From Campylobacteraceae bacterium (lineage in GTDB: Bacteria; Campylobacterota; Campylobacteria; Campylobacterales; Sulfurospirillaceae), in assembly GCA_027013265.1 (NCBI GenBank), contig JALUXQ010000159.1, forward strand, positions 1 through 9,618: DNA of 9,618 nt. Reading direction: 5' to 3'. Positions 1-6,624 of the stretch are shown here, in pieces. Position 1 is the first letter of the stretch. Each line of letters starts with the position of its first letter. The translations under genes were made by a program, and so were the position numbers. The notes under the pieces are model-generated. The model was not told the DNA's origin. It saw nothing but the letters and a program-made list of their open reading frames with translations, and ran no database searches.

Positions 1-36
1 TATTTTAATGTAACATTAGAAAATAATGTAGTTTGT

Positions 37-41
37 AAGGA
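37..41 (+). promoter_or_regulatory. Ribosome binding site that decides the cyclase start
   Basis: AAGGA lies six bases before GTG 48 and directly touches the alternative TTG at 42. The spacing favours the GTG, which removes two residues from the longest open frame. The in-frame stop TAA at 36-38 rules out any start further upstream. Confidence 0.65.
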
Positions 42-47
42 TTGGAA

Positions 48-1883
48 GTGCAGGGAAACAAAAAGATATTGGCTATTATTTCTGGGATGATGTTGTTGTT
101 CTTGGTGACAATTGTGCTTATTTTGGTTGTCAATTTTAGAGAGTCTTCTCAGAAGAAGGAGTTTGATAAAGCAGAAACAATAGCTTCTCTTGTTAAAGAT
201 GGTTTGACTGCACACATGGAGTCTGGAACTATGGATAAGAGAGAGCTATTCTTAAAAAATATAAAAAAATCCTCAAGAGCCAGGCAAGTTCAAGTATTTA
301 GGTCAGATAAAGTCGTTGAACTATTTGGCAAAGGCTTTAAAAATGAAACTTTAAGAGATACTATAGACAATAATGTGATAAAAAGTGGAAAAACAAAGAT
401 AGTTCTAAATGAAGATTTGGTGTATCCAACTTTAAGGGTTACTATCCCCTATATCGCAAAGTATAGTTCAAGCCCAAACTGTTTGCGTTGCCATACAAAT
501 GCAAAAGAGGGTGATGTGTTAGGTGGAATTACAATGGTATTTGATATGGAGAGTATCAGAGTGAATGATACTCTATCAATATTGAAAATTATTGGTATAT
601 CTTTACTGTTTATAATAGTTTTTATTTTTATTACAAATAGACTCTTGACGCCACATGTTAATGCTTTGATGTATATAAAAGAATCACTAAAAAAAGCGAG
701 TCAAGGCGACTACTCTTCAAGAATAAAGACAAATGGTGATAGTGAATCAATAGAAGCGTTTAGATGGTTAAATACACTATTTGAAAAGCTAGAGCAGACA
801 ATCAACTCGATAGAGAAAAATATCTCACTTTTTGTCTCAGATAGAAAACAAGAGTTTACTGATCCACTCGAAAAAGCTCAATATGCGATAGAAAACTTAG
901 CTAGTATATATAGATTTAAAAAGACTATAGAACATGACATCTCAAAAGAAGTTATCTATGATAGGCTTATACAAATTTTTAAGAATGAACTTAAAATAGT
1001 AGATATCTCACTCTATGAGGTTGATATAGAAAAAGATATAAGAGTGTTAATATATGATGATACACCTGAAAAATTTTGTGAAAAAGCCGATACCCAAACA
1101 AGTGTGAGATGTAGAGCTTATAGGACAAACTCTATAATAACAAGTGATGATTTTGAAGATATTTGTCGAAGTTGTAAGACAGACAAAGAGTATCTGTGTA
1201 TCAACTACTCAATAGATGAAAATATATCGTTAGTTGTAAATATAAAACCAAAAAATAAAGAAGAGTTATTTGAAAATAAAAAGGCAATAGGCTATATAAA
1301 AACTTATTTAGAATCTGCAAGACCAGTTCTGCAAAATAAAATCTTAACCGAAATCTTGCAAAGATCAAATATGATAGATGGCTTGACACAGCTTTATAAT
1401 AGGAAATATCTTGATATTTTCATGGATACAAAAATCAAAAATTATAAAGAGTATGCGTTAGCCATGATAGACATAGACTACTTCAAAAAAGTAAATGATA
1501 CCTTTGGGCATGATGCAGGAGATACTGTCCTAAAAGGTCTTTCGGATATATTTAAAAACTCCATAGCCAAAGATGATATAGCCTTTAGATTTGGTGGAGA
1601 GGAGTTTTTGATTTTTCTGGCAAATCCAAACAATGCACTAAAAACCATACAAAAGATAAAAGATGATTTTGAAAATAAAACATTTAATTTAAATGGTAAT
1701 GATCTAAATAAGACACTAAGTGCAGGTATAGCTTGTCATAATAGCAATGGCTTAAGTCCATGGCAAATCATAAAGTTTGCAGATATAGCGATGTATGAAG
1801 CTAAAAACAGCGGAAGAAATAGAATAGTTCTATACAGAGATATGAAAAAAGGCAAAACTGACTATCAAGAAGATATTTTATAA
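48..1883 (+). CDS. Membrane diguanylate cyclase with periplasmic haem-c (CxxCH) sensor domain
   Basis: Predicted to make cyclic di-GMP from two GTP at the inner membrane in response to a periplasmic signal. Seen (611 aa, numbering from GTG 48): a transmembrane helix at about 7-28; a periplasmic region of about 150 residues ending in CLRCH (C145, C148, H149), the covalent haem-c motif typical of DUF3365/Tll0287-like sensor domains; a second helix at about 178-195; a HAMP-like linker to about 255; a middle region with cysteines at 344, 355, 373, 376 and 384; and a GGDEF domain with DGLTQLYNRKYLD, DIDYFKKVNDTFGHDAGD and GGEEF (516-520). The catalytic motif is intact. The inhibitory RxxD site reads AKDD (507-510), so product inhibition is probably lost. 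GTG 48 is preferred because AAGGA at 37-41 lies six bases upstream; the in-frame TTG at 42 abuts that ribosome site. No EAL domain is present. Family call is secure; haem attachment is inferred from the motif. Confidence 0.9.
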   Translation: MQGNKKILAIISGMMLLFLVTIVLILVVNFRESSQKKEFDKAETIASLVKDGLTAHMESGTMDKRELFLKNIKKSSRARQVQVFRSDKVVELFGKGFKNETLRDTIDNNVIKSGKTKIVLNEDLVYPTLRVTIPYIAKYSSSPNCLRCHTNAKEGDVLGGITMVFDMESIRVNDTLSILKIIGISLLFIIVFIFITNRLLTPHVNALMYIKESLKKASQGDYSSRIKTNGDSESIEAFRWLNTLFEKLEQTINSIEKNISLFVSDRKQEFTDPLEKAQYAIENLASIYRFKKTIEHDISKEVIYDRLIQIFKNELKIVDISLYEVDIEKDIRVLIYDDTPEKFCEKADTQTSVRCRAYRTNSIITSDDFEDICRSCKTDKEYLCINYSIDENISLVVNIKPKNKEELFENKKAIGYIKTYLESARPVLQNKILTEILQRSNMIDGLTQLYNRKYLDIFMDTKIKNYKEYALAMIDIDYFKKVNDTFGHDAGDTVLKGLSDIFKNSIAKDDIAFRFGGEEFLIFLANPNNALKTIQKIKDDFENKTFNLNGNDLNKTLSAGIACHNSNGLSPWQIIKFADIAMYEAKNSGRNRIVLYRDMKKGKTDYQEDIL

Positions 1884-1967
1884 GGTTATTACTCCACCGA
1901 CTAAATACACCAATTTTTGAAGATAGAAAATTTATCTTCTTGGTAGTTACTTGGTGGAGTAATAACT
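1884..1967. repeat. Long inverted repeat / 84-nt imperfect hairpin between cyclase and hydrolase genes
   Basis: Directly after the cyclase stop, GTTATTACTCCACC (1885-1898) is matched exactly by its reverse complement GGTGGAGTAATAAC (1953-1966). Pairing continues inwards: TAA 1902-1904 with TTA 1947-1949, ACCAA 1909-1913 with TTGGT 1940-1944, and GAAGATA 1919-1925 with TATCTTC 1933-1939. A T5 bulge sits at 1914-1918 and the apical loop is GAAAATT. The whole stretch can therefore form a single long rod. There is no T-run after it, so it is not a textbook Rho-independent terminator. TAA occurs on both sides (1881-1883 and 1967-1969), which might be a short target duplication or chance. It may be a REP/MITE-like palindromic element, an mRNA-end stabiliser or a small structured RNA. 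The structure is seen; the role is open. Confidence 0.75.
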
Positions 1968-1982
1968 AATCAGAAGGAAAAA

Positions 1983-2579
1983 ATGATAAATATAAAACAG
2001 AAGCCTTGTGGCTTATATATGACAAACTGCTACATAGTGGAAAAAGATGAAAAAGAGTTGATAATTGATCCAGGTATTGAAGCAGACAGTTGGGTAAAAG
2101 AGAATGTTGAAAATCCTATTGGTATTTTAAATACACATGGACATTTTGACCATGTTTGGAGTAATGCAGAGCTAAAGAAATATTTTGATATACCAATTTA
2201 TACACCTAAATATGATGTTTTTATGTTGAGTAGCGATCCGTTTGATCAAGGAACCCCACCTAGCAAGGCTGACATAGAAGTCAACGAGGATGAAGAGTTT
2301 AATCAAGATGGGATTGGGTTTAAGTTTCTGTTTTTTCCAGGACACACTCCAGGGTGTAGTGCTATTTTGGTAGAAGATGCTTTTTTTAGTGGAGATTTTA
2401 TATTTAAAAATTCTATCGGAAGAGTTGACTTTCCATTTAGTAGCTCACAAAGTATGAAAGAGAGTATAGAAAAATTTATGAAAATAGAAGATAATTATGA
2501 TGTCTATCCTGGACACGGTGAAAAAACTACTGTTTATGAAGAGCAAAAGACACTTCCAAATTGGCTAAATTATATATAA
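1983..2579 (+). CDS. Metallo-beta-lactamase fold hydrolase, glyoxalase II-like
   Basis: A cytoplasmic 198-residue binuclear metal hydrolase of the glyoxalase II-like branch of the metallo-beta-lactamase superfamily; such proteins often hydrolyse thioesters such as S-lactoylglutathione, or related substrates. Seen: the metal motif HGHFDH at 52-57 (H52, H54, D56, H57), GHTPGC at 120-125 (H121), SGDFIF with D138, GRVDFP at 146-151, and PGHG with H178. All the expected metal ligands are present. It is shorter than classical glyoxalase II (about 250 residues) and lacks the C-terminal glutathione-binding helical domain, so the substrate cannot be assigned. The ATG at 1983 is preceded by AAGGA at 1974-1978. 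The gene follows a long inverted repeat and ends one base from the convergent hotdog gene. No signal peptide is visible. Fold and metal chemistry are secure; physiological reaction is unknown. Confidence 0.9.
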   Translation: MINIKQKPCGLYMTNCYIVEKDEKELIIDPGIEADSWVKENVENPIGILNTHGHFDHVWSNAELKKYFDIPIYTPKYDVFMLSSDPFDQGTPPSKADIEVNEDEEFNQDGIGFKFLFFPGHTPGCSAILVEDAFFSGDFIFKNSIGRVDFPFSSSQSMKESIEKFMKIEDNYDVYPGHGEKTTVYEEQKTLPNWLNYI

Positions 2580-2580
2580 A

Positions 2581-3126
2581 TTATCTTGCGTGGTAGTCTT
2601 TGTTTATATTTTTGATTTTGGTTTTTAGTATATGGTTTTCTAGAAGTACAGCTTGAAATAGACCCTCAAAAATCTTGATTTCATTTATTTCGCCTATGAC
2701 TTTTATCTCTCTTTTTCTGGAGTCTTCAAATTTTGCCAAAGCTCTAAACTCTATTAAATCTCCACTTTTGGCAGGAGCTAAAAATTTTACTTTACTGCTG
2801 ATGACAACTAGATTTTCTTCATTTACTGCAAGCACGGCTGCATATTCTGCGGCTCCAAATATAAAACCATTGTGAATCAAACCGAGAGTGTCAACCGCCA
2901 TCTCATCAGTTGTCTGTAGTGTAGTTTTTGACTTTGAGTGCTCAAGAGAGATTATATTGCCGATCAGAGTAGATCTTACTTTTGCATGGGTTAATAAATC
3001 ATCCCTCTCTTCAAATTCGCTATGTTCTAGTTCACTATTTTCATTTTGAAAATCATCGAAATCTTCTTCTATATCAGTTAATTTGTCTATCTCATCATTC
3101 GCTAAAGCTTTAGCATCATCTGCCAT
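2581..3126 (-). CDS. Hotdog-fold protein, PaaI-like thioesterase family, Cj0977-like
   Basis: A 181-residue protein. Residues 1 to about 45 are very acidic, low-complexity and probably disordered; about 46-181 form a single hotdog domain. The signature is GLIHNGFIFGAAEYAA (82-97), in the position where PaaI-type acyl-CoA thioesterases carry their IHGG helix; H85, N86 and E94 are candidate active-site residues. The domain continues with VKFLAPAKSGDLIEFRA, a typical hotdog beta segment. Family knowledge: C. jejuni Cj0977, a sigma-28-dependent non-flagellar virulence protein with this fold, sits next to cmoB; the same neighbour is present here, so I infer orthology. Ribosome site GAGGAA precedes the ATG (3124-3126). 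Its own sigma-28-type promoter lies at 3163-3189. It could be an acyl-CoA thioesterase or an acyl-CoA-binding regulator that has lost catalysis. Hotdog fold is confident, the Cj0977 link moderate, the substrate unknown. Confidence 0.8.
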   Translation of the reverse strand: MADDAKALANDEIDKLTDIEEDFDDFQNENSELEHSEFEERDDLLTHAKVRSTLIGNIISLEHSKSKTTLQTTDEMAVDTLGLIHNGFIFGAAEYAAVLAVNEENLVVISSKVKFLAPAKSGDLIEFRALAKFEDSRKREIKVIGEINEIKIFEGLFQAVLLENHILKTKIKNINKDYHAR

Positions 3127-3162
3127 TTTATTTCCTCAAAGTTGTAAATACTATCTGACATA

Positions 3163-3189
3163 ATATCGGTTAATCACTTTCTTAGTTTA
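3163..3189 (-). promoter_or_regulatory. Sigma-28 (FliA)-type promoter driving the hotdog gene
   Basis: Read on the minus strand, TAAA (plus-strand 3186-3189) is followed by exactly 15 bases and then ACCGATAT (plus-strand 3163-3170). The FliA consensus is TAAA-N15-GCCGATAA, and the Campylobacter/Helicobacter version of the -10 is CGATWT, which CGATAT matches. The -35 lies within the last codons of cmoB and the -10 just after its stop. Transcription would begin near 3156, leaving a leader of about 30 bases with GAGGAA before the ATG. C. jejuni Cj0977 is known to depend on sigma-28, which supports the call. Sequence match only; no start site has been mapped. Confidence 0.7.
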
Positions 3190-4076
3190 ATATATACTCT
3201 TTTTGGGGCAGGATACCCCTCTATCGTTAGATTGTTATCATTTGGATCTAAGAAGTTTTCCAAACTTTCACCCTGTATCCACTCTGTTTTTCTCTGCTCA
3301 CTCAAGTCTGTTTTTTTTGTCTCTAAAACTTCAAAATCTCTAAATTTAGCCCGCTCACACCAGTTTTTAAGAGCATTTATGGTTGGGATAAAGTATATGT
3401 TTGATATCTTAGAGTATCTCCCCTTCGGAGTCAATGCAAACTCCTCCTCCCCATCAATCATAAAAGTGTCAATTGTAAGCTCTCCACCACTATTTAGACC
3501 ACTATATAGTGCTTTTAGTGAGTTGATTGGGTCACTTCTGTGATACAGCACTCCAAGACAAAATATAAAATCAAATCTATTTTCAAAGTAGGGTAGATGC
3601 TCTACACCTAAGAGTTCAAATTTTATAGGAGATTTTATAAAGTGATTGATAAAATCAAACTGTGTTTTGCAGTGAATAGATGGGTCAAATCCCACCAATT
3701 TTTTTGGTTTGTGTTTCAACATACGAAACAGATAGTAGCCATTATTGCAGCCGATATCTGCTACACACTTATCCTTTAAATCAAAGTAGGGCTCCAAGAG
3801 GTTGTATTTTATATAGCTTTTCCATTCGCTGTCTATAAAAGTATCAAATAGATCAAAAGGACCCTTTCTCCAAGGTCTTAAATCCCAAGCCATTTTCTTT
3901 ATCTGCTCTTTTTCCTCTTGTGTAGCCTCTTTGCTTGAAATTTTGATTATATTATCTAGGCTAAACACAACATCTTGTAGTGTTGGGAGATTTTCAAGTG
4001 CAACTCTGAGGGATTTTATATTTTTCCACTCGTGCCATTTTACTCTTTGAGCCCTAATCTTATCTAAATCTATCAA
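3174..4076 (-). CDS. cmoB: tRNA U34 carboxymethyltransferase CmoB
   Basis: Transfers the carboxymethyl group of carboxy-S-adenosyl-methionine (made by CmoA) to 5-hydroxyuridine at tRNA position 34, giving cmo5U and wider wobble decoding; cytosolic. Seen (300 aa): the family motif PWRKGPF at 68-74, IDSEWKS at 81-87, the Rossmann SAM-binding loop ADIGCNNGYY at 106-115, LGVLYHRSDP in the middle, and the C-terminal blocks NIYFIPTINALKNW, EQRKTEWI, LENFLDP and EGYPAPKR, which align closely with E. coli CmoB from memory. It is about 20 residues shorter than the E. coli protein, mainly N-terminally. The start is TTG (4074-4076), overlapping the stop of the lipoprotein gene as TTGA with only a weak ribosome site, so translational coupling is likely. 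cmoA, its neighbour in E. coli, is not in this window. Secure identification. Confidence 0.95.
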   Translation of the reverse strand: MIDLDKIRAQRVKWHEWKNIKSLRVALENLPTLQDVVFSLDNIIKISSKEATQEEKEQIKKMAWDLRPWRKGPFDLFDTFIDSEWKSYIKYNLLEPYFDLKDKCVADIGCNNGYYLFRMLKHKPKKLVGFDPSIHCKTQFDFINHFIKSPIKFELLGVEHLPYFENRFDFIFCLGVLYHRSDPINSLKALYSGLNSGGELTIDTFMIDGEEEFALTPKGRYSKISNIYFIPTINALKNWCERAKFRDFEVLETKKTDLSEQRKTEWIQGESLENFLDPNDNNLTIEGYPAPKRVYIKLRK

Positions 4077-4294
4077 TGAACAACTGCTTTTTTTGCTTCA
4101 TTATAGACTTTTTTGACTCCATTTTCTACGCTTTTGTACTCAATGAGATTTGGATCACATTTTTTGTGATAAATCCCCATAGAGTCATAATACTCGTGAC
4201 ATTCATTGTAGTATTCGTTAGATACTCCTCTGTCATTGAAGTATATACAACCTGTAAAAAGCATGGATATCACCAAAATTAATAATATTTTCAT
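4073..4294 (-). CDS. Small predicted lipoprotein upstream of cmoB
   Basis: A 73-residue secreted protein of unknown function. Starting at the second in-frame ATG (4292-4294), it begins MKILLILVISMLFTGC: one lysine, a short hydrophobic core and a lipobox LFTGC whose C15 would be lipidated after signal peptidase II cleavage. The mature part is hydrophilic, tyrosine-rich (IYFNDRG, YYNECHEYYDSMG) with two further cysteines and a basic C-terminus (KKVYNEAKKAVVH). An upstream ATG (4313-4315) would add MKCYHNR; neither start has a convincing ribosome site, and the shorter form gives the more standard lipoprotein signal. Its stop overlaps the TTG of cmoB. C. jejuni also has a small putative lipoprotein (Cj0978c) in this neighbourhood, which supports its being real. 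It shares an intergenic region of about 100 bases with the divergent EI24 gene. Lipoprotein nature is fairly clear; role unknown. Confidence 0.75.
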   Translation of the reverse strand: MKILLILVISMLFTGCIYFNDRGVSNEYYNECHEYYDSMGIYHKKCDPNLIEYKSVENGVKKVYNEAKKAVVH

Positions 4295-4398
4295 ACGATT
4301 ATGATAACATTTCATTTATGATACACTACTTAAAGGATCACATATACTTTATGTTAGATTGGTTGCTATGGTAATAGATAAAAAATATGGAGCAGGGA

Positions 4399-5181
4399 AT
4401 GAGTTTATTTATTTTAAGTATTAGAGATTTTTTTACACCAAGGATGCTAAAGTATGCTATCATGCCTTTTGTTGTAACGATAGTTATCATGTATGTTCTA
4501 TTTTTTATAGTGGCGGGTATGGGGCTTGATAGCATGCACAACAGTCTAAATATACACACAACTCAAACAATTATGCAAAGTGGTGTCCCAATGAGAGAAA
4601 ATTTCTCAGCACACATAGAAAACTCCTCTATTATACAATTTTTGATGAAATACTCAGTCACTTCTTGGTTGGCAGGATTTTTAGTTTATGCGATAGGTGG
4701 CTTTTTTGTACTTTATGCCTCCATATTTATATCTATCATAATCATAGGATTTATGACTCCATTTGTGCTAAAAGAGTTAAAAAACATGCACTATAACGAT
4801 GTGGAGATGATAGGGTATTCAAATTCATTTGAGAGTATTTTTTTGATGCTTAAGTGGGCTTTTATCATGGTGATTATGTTCTTTCTTCTGATACCATTTT
4901 ACTTTATACCAATACTCAATATTATCGCATTTAATCTACCATTATACTACTTTTTCCATAAAATCATGATATATGATGTAAGTTCAAGCCTAACAACAAG
5001 AGAAGAGAACAATAGGATAAGGTACTTTAATAAAAGCTCTCTTAGAGCCAAAACACTATTTTTATATATAGTTTCACTCATACCTTTTGCTATATTTTTT
5101 GGAGCTATATTTTATGTTATATATTTAGGGAATACATATTTTATAGAGGTAAAAAAAATAAGAAATGAGAAGAATATATGA
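4399..5181 (+). CDS. EI24 / CysZ-like integral membrane protein
   Basis: An inner-membrane protein of the EI24 family (Pfam EI24, which includes the sulfate permease CysZ); in Campylobacterota these are mostly annotated only by domain. Seen (260 aa): an N-terminal amphipathic stretch LSIRDFFTPRMLKYAIMPF, a first membrane helix at about 18-40, a loop of about 45 residues that may face the periplasm, then hydrophobic blocks at about 88-125, 150-185 and 222-247. The family hallmark FNLPLYYFFHKIMIYDV lies in the third block. The start at ATG 4399 is chosen because GGAG (4389-4392) lies six bases upstream; ATG 4387 is in frame but has no ribosome site and would add MEQG. The stop overlaps the ATG of the dipeptidase gene (ATGA, 5178-5181), so the two are probably translated together. 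Sulfate transport should not be assumed from family membership. Confidence 0.85.
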   Translation: MSLFILSIRDFFTPRMLKYAIMPFVVTIVIMYVLFFIVAGMGLDSMHNSLNIHTTQTIMQSGVPMRENFSAHIENSSIIQFLMKYSVTSWLAGFLVYAIGGFFVLYASIFISIIIIGFMTPFVLKELKNMHYNDVEMIGYSNSFESIFLMLKWAFIMVIMFFLLIPFYFIPILNIIAFNLPLYYFFHKIMIYDVSSSLTTREENNRIRYFNKSSLRAKTLFLYIVSLIPFAIFFGAIFYVIYLGNTYFIEVKKIRNEKNI

Positions 5182-6452
5182 ATAGCGTAGAGTATTTTTT
5201 TGAGCAAATCACTGCGATTCCAAGATGTAGTTATGATTCGGACCAACTAAAAGAGTATTTGGTGCGATATGCAAAAGAGCAAAATTTTGATGTTAAAGTT
5301 GATAGGGCTGGCAATGTGATATGCAAAAAAGGTAAACCAAAAATCTGCTTACAATCACACTATGATATGGTCTGTCTAGGAGATGCTCCAAAAGTAGAAT
5401 TAATCAAAAATGGCAATGTATTAAGGGCAAAAAACTCAACACTAGGAGCGGACAATGGCATGGGAGTTGCTATCATGCTCTATTGTATGCAAAAATACGA
5501 TGATTTTGAGTGCTTGTTTACTGCAAATGAGGAGGTAGGTCTAATAGGTGCTGCAAATCTAGAGTTAGAGATTGTCGCGCCAAATATCCTAAATATCGAC
5601 TCAGAAGATGAAAATGTGATATGTATAGGATGTGCAGGTGGAAGTGATGTTGTGAGTGAAAAAGAGATAGAGTTAGAGCCTTTGAATGCGAAAGATAAAA
5701 TTTATATAGCCGTCATAGAGGGTTTGCCAGGTGGTCATAGTGGCGTGGATATAGATAAAAATATCCCCTCATCCATAAAAATACTAGCTAGATTTTTGAC
5801 TAAACACAATTGTGAACTCATTGATATTAAAGCAGGTGAGAGAAGAAACTCCATCGCACAGGGAGGAGTCGCCATTTTTACATGTGAAGAAGAGCTAGAA
5901 AACGATGAGTTTGTAAAAGTAGAAAAAATAGAGAACAATAACTACAAAAAGATAAAAAACTCACAAAAAATCATAAAAATGCTAGATGCCTTTTCGCAAG
6001 GAGTCAGAGCTTGGAATAAGGAGTTGGGTATCCCTGAAGATAGTGCAAATTTGGGAATAGTTGAGATTAAAAATGGAGTTTTTGAAGTAGCCATATCACT
6101 AAGAACGATGGATGATAGAAGCATGGATAGATTGGAAGCTCAAACCGAGTCATTTTTTGATCTTTGTGGTTTTAGCGTAACTTTTTCATCTCATAATGAT
6201 GCGTGGACTCCTTATATAGGGGATTTTTCAAAAAAAGTTCAAATGGTAGCATCAAAGTATATACCAAATATAAAGTTTGATGCGATACATGCAGGATTGG
6301 AGTGTGGCATGCTTGTATCCAGGCAAAAGGAGCCAAAACAAGTAGTTTCTATAGGGCCAAATATAAGATTCCCTCACTCGATAAGAGAAGAGTGTGATTT
6401 GGATTCGGTAGAGAAGATAAAAAAGATAGTAGAAGATCTGATATTTTTATAG
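5178..6452 (+). CDS. pepD: Aminoacyl-histidine dipeptidase (PepD-like, M20 family)
   Basis: A cytosolic zinc-dependent dipeptidase of peptidase subfamily M20C; PepD cleaves Xaa-His and other dipeptides to free amino acids. Seen (424 aa): HYD with H61 and D63, STLGADNG with the bridging D92, TANEEVG with E118 (catalytic base) and E119 (metal), IDSED with D141, the lid/dimerisation segment opening at GLPGGHSGVDI, and the C-terminal IHAGLECG and FPHS with H400. The full metal-ligand set is therefore present. It is about 60 residues shorter than E. coli PepD (485), mostly in the lid region, which may alter substrate range. Its ATG overlaps the EI24 stop by ATGA and no separate promoter is obvious. 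C. jejuni Cj0980 is an equivalent peptidase in the same neighbourhood. Family is secure; exact dipeptide specificity is inferred. Confidence 0.92.
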   Translation: MNSVEYFFEQITAIPRCSYDSDQLKEYLVRYAKEQNFDVKVDRAGNVICKKGKPKICLQSHYDMVCLGDAPKVELIKNGNVLRAKNSTLGADNGMGVAIMLYCMQKYDDFECLFTANEEVGLIGAANLELEIVAPNILNIDSEDENVICIGCAGGSDVVSEKEIELEPLNAKDKIYIAVIEGLPGGHSGVDIDKNIPSSIKILARFLTKHNCELIDIKAGERRNSIAQGGVAIFTCEEELENDEFVKVEKIENNNYKKIKNSQKIIKMLDAFSQGVRAWNKELGIPEDSANLGIVEIKNGVFEVAISLRTMDDRSMDRLEAQTESFFDLCGFSVTFSSHNDAWTPYIGDFSKKVQMVASKYIPNIKFDAIHAGLECGMLVSRQKEPKQVVSIGPNIRFPHSIREECDLDSVEKIKKIVEDLIFL

Positions 6453-6458
6453 ATGCAG

Positions 6459-6481
6459 TACTCTTTTCTTGCATAAGAGTA
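6459..6481 (+). terminator. Possible terminator hairpin after the dipeptidase gene
   Basis: TACTCTT (6459-6465) and AAGAGTA (6475-6481) form a perfect 7-bp stem with a nine-base loop, six bases after the dipeptidase stop. No clear T-run follows, so termination may be inefficient or the hairpin may protect the mRNA 3' end. A weaker ATAATG/CATTAT stem with a four-base loop follows at 6491-6506. Confidence 0.4.
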
Positions 6482-6504
6482 TAAACCGCAATAATGCTAT
6501 CATT

Positions 6505-6527
6505 ATGTGTAACTTTTTGTTACACAT
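6505..6527. promoter_or_regulatory. Perfect inverted repeat upstream of dctP, candidate operator
   Basis: ATGTGTAAC (6505-6513), TTTTT (6514-6518) and GTTACACAT (6519-6527) form a perfect 9+9 palindrome about 67 bases before the proposed dctP -10 box. It could be a dimeric regulator site for the TRAP operon or a hairpin terminating transcription from the dipeptidase side. The symmetry is clear; the function is inferred from position only. Confidence 0.5.
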
Positions 6528-6593
6528 GTAGTAATTTTAAGAGATTTTCCTGAAAAATTAATCTAGACTCACTTTTTTCTCAATAGAGATAAG

Positions 6594-6599
6594 TATTAT
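6594..6599 (+). promoter_or_regulatory. Candidate sigma-70 -10 box for the TRAP operon
   Basis: TATTAT matches the -10 consensus TATAAT at five of six positions and follows a T-rich stretch (6572-6579), as is common in Campylobacterota promoters, which often lack a defined -35. Transcription starting near 6606 would leave a leader of about 24 bases containing AAAGGAG before ATG 6630. It would also exclude the upstream ATG at 6600 as a start. Confidence 0.4.
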
Positions 6600-6617
6600 A
6601 TGAGAACAACAAAATTC

Positions 6618-6624
6618 AAAGGAG
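6618..6624 (+). promoter_or_regulatory. Strong ribosome binding site for dctP
   Basis: AAAGGAG is five bases before ATG 6630. The in-frame ATG at 6600 has no such site and would place ten hydrophilic residues ahead of the signal peptide, so this site fixes the start at 6630. It is the strongest ribosome site in the window, consistent with high receptor expression. Confidence 0.75.

Noticed and set aside
13..29. ACATTA/TAATGT hairpin before the cyclase gene
   Set aside because: It has only six mostly A-T pairs in very AT-rich DNA and no T-run, so chance is a sufficient explanation.
1884..1967. The long inverted repeat as a classical Rho-independent terminator
   Set aside because: The stem is too long and interrupted, and no T-run follows on either strand; it is kept as a repeat of unknown role.
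3232..3543. Open frame of 103 codons on the plus strand
   Set aside because: It is antisense to the conserved C-terminal half of cmoB, and its translation is low-complexity serine- and phenylalanine-rich, typical of a shadow frame.
4335..4354. TAAAGTAT on the minus strand upstream of the lipoprotein gene, resembling a sigma-28 -35
   Set aside because: The required spacing leads to TAAGTAGT, not a CGATAT-like -10, so the second half of the promoter is missing.
4338..4559. Minus-strand open frame of 73 codons at the start of the EI24 gene
   Set aside because: It overlaps the first membrane helix of the EI24 protein in antisense, and no ribosome site or family motif supports it.
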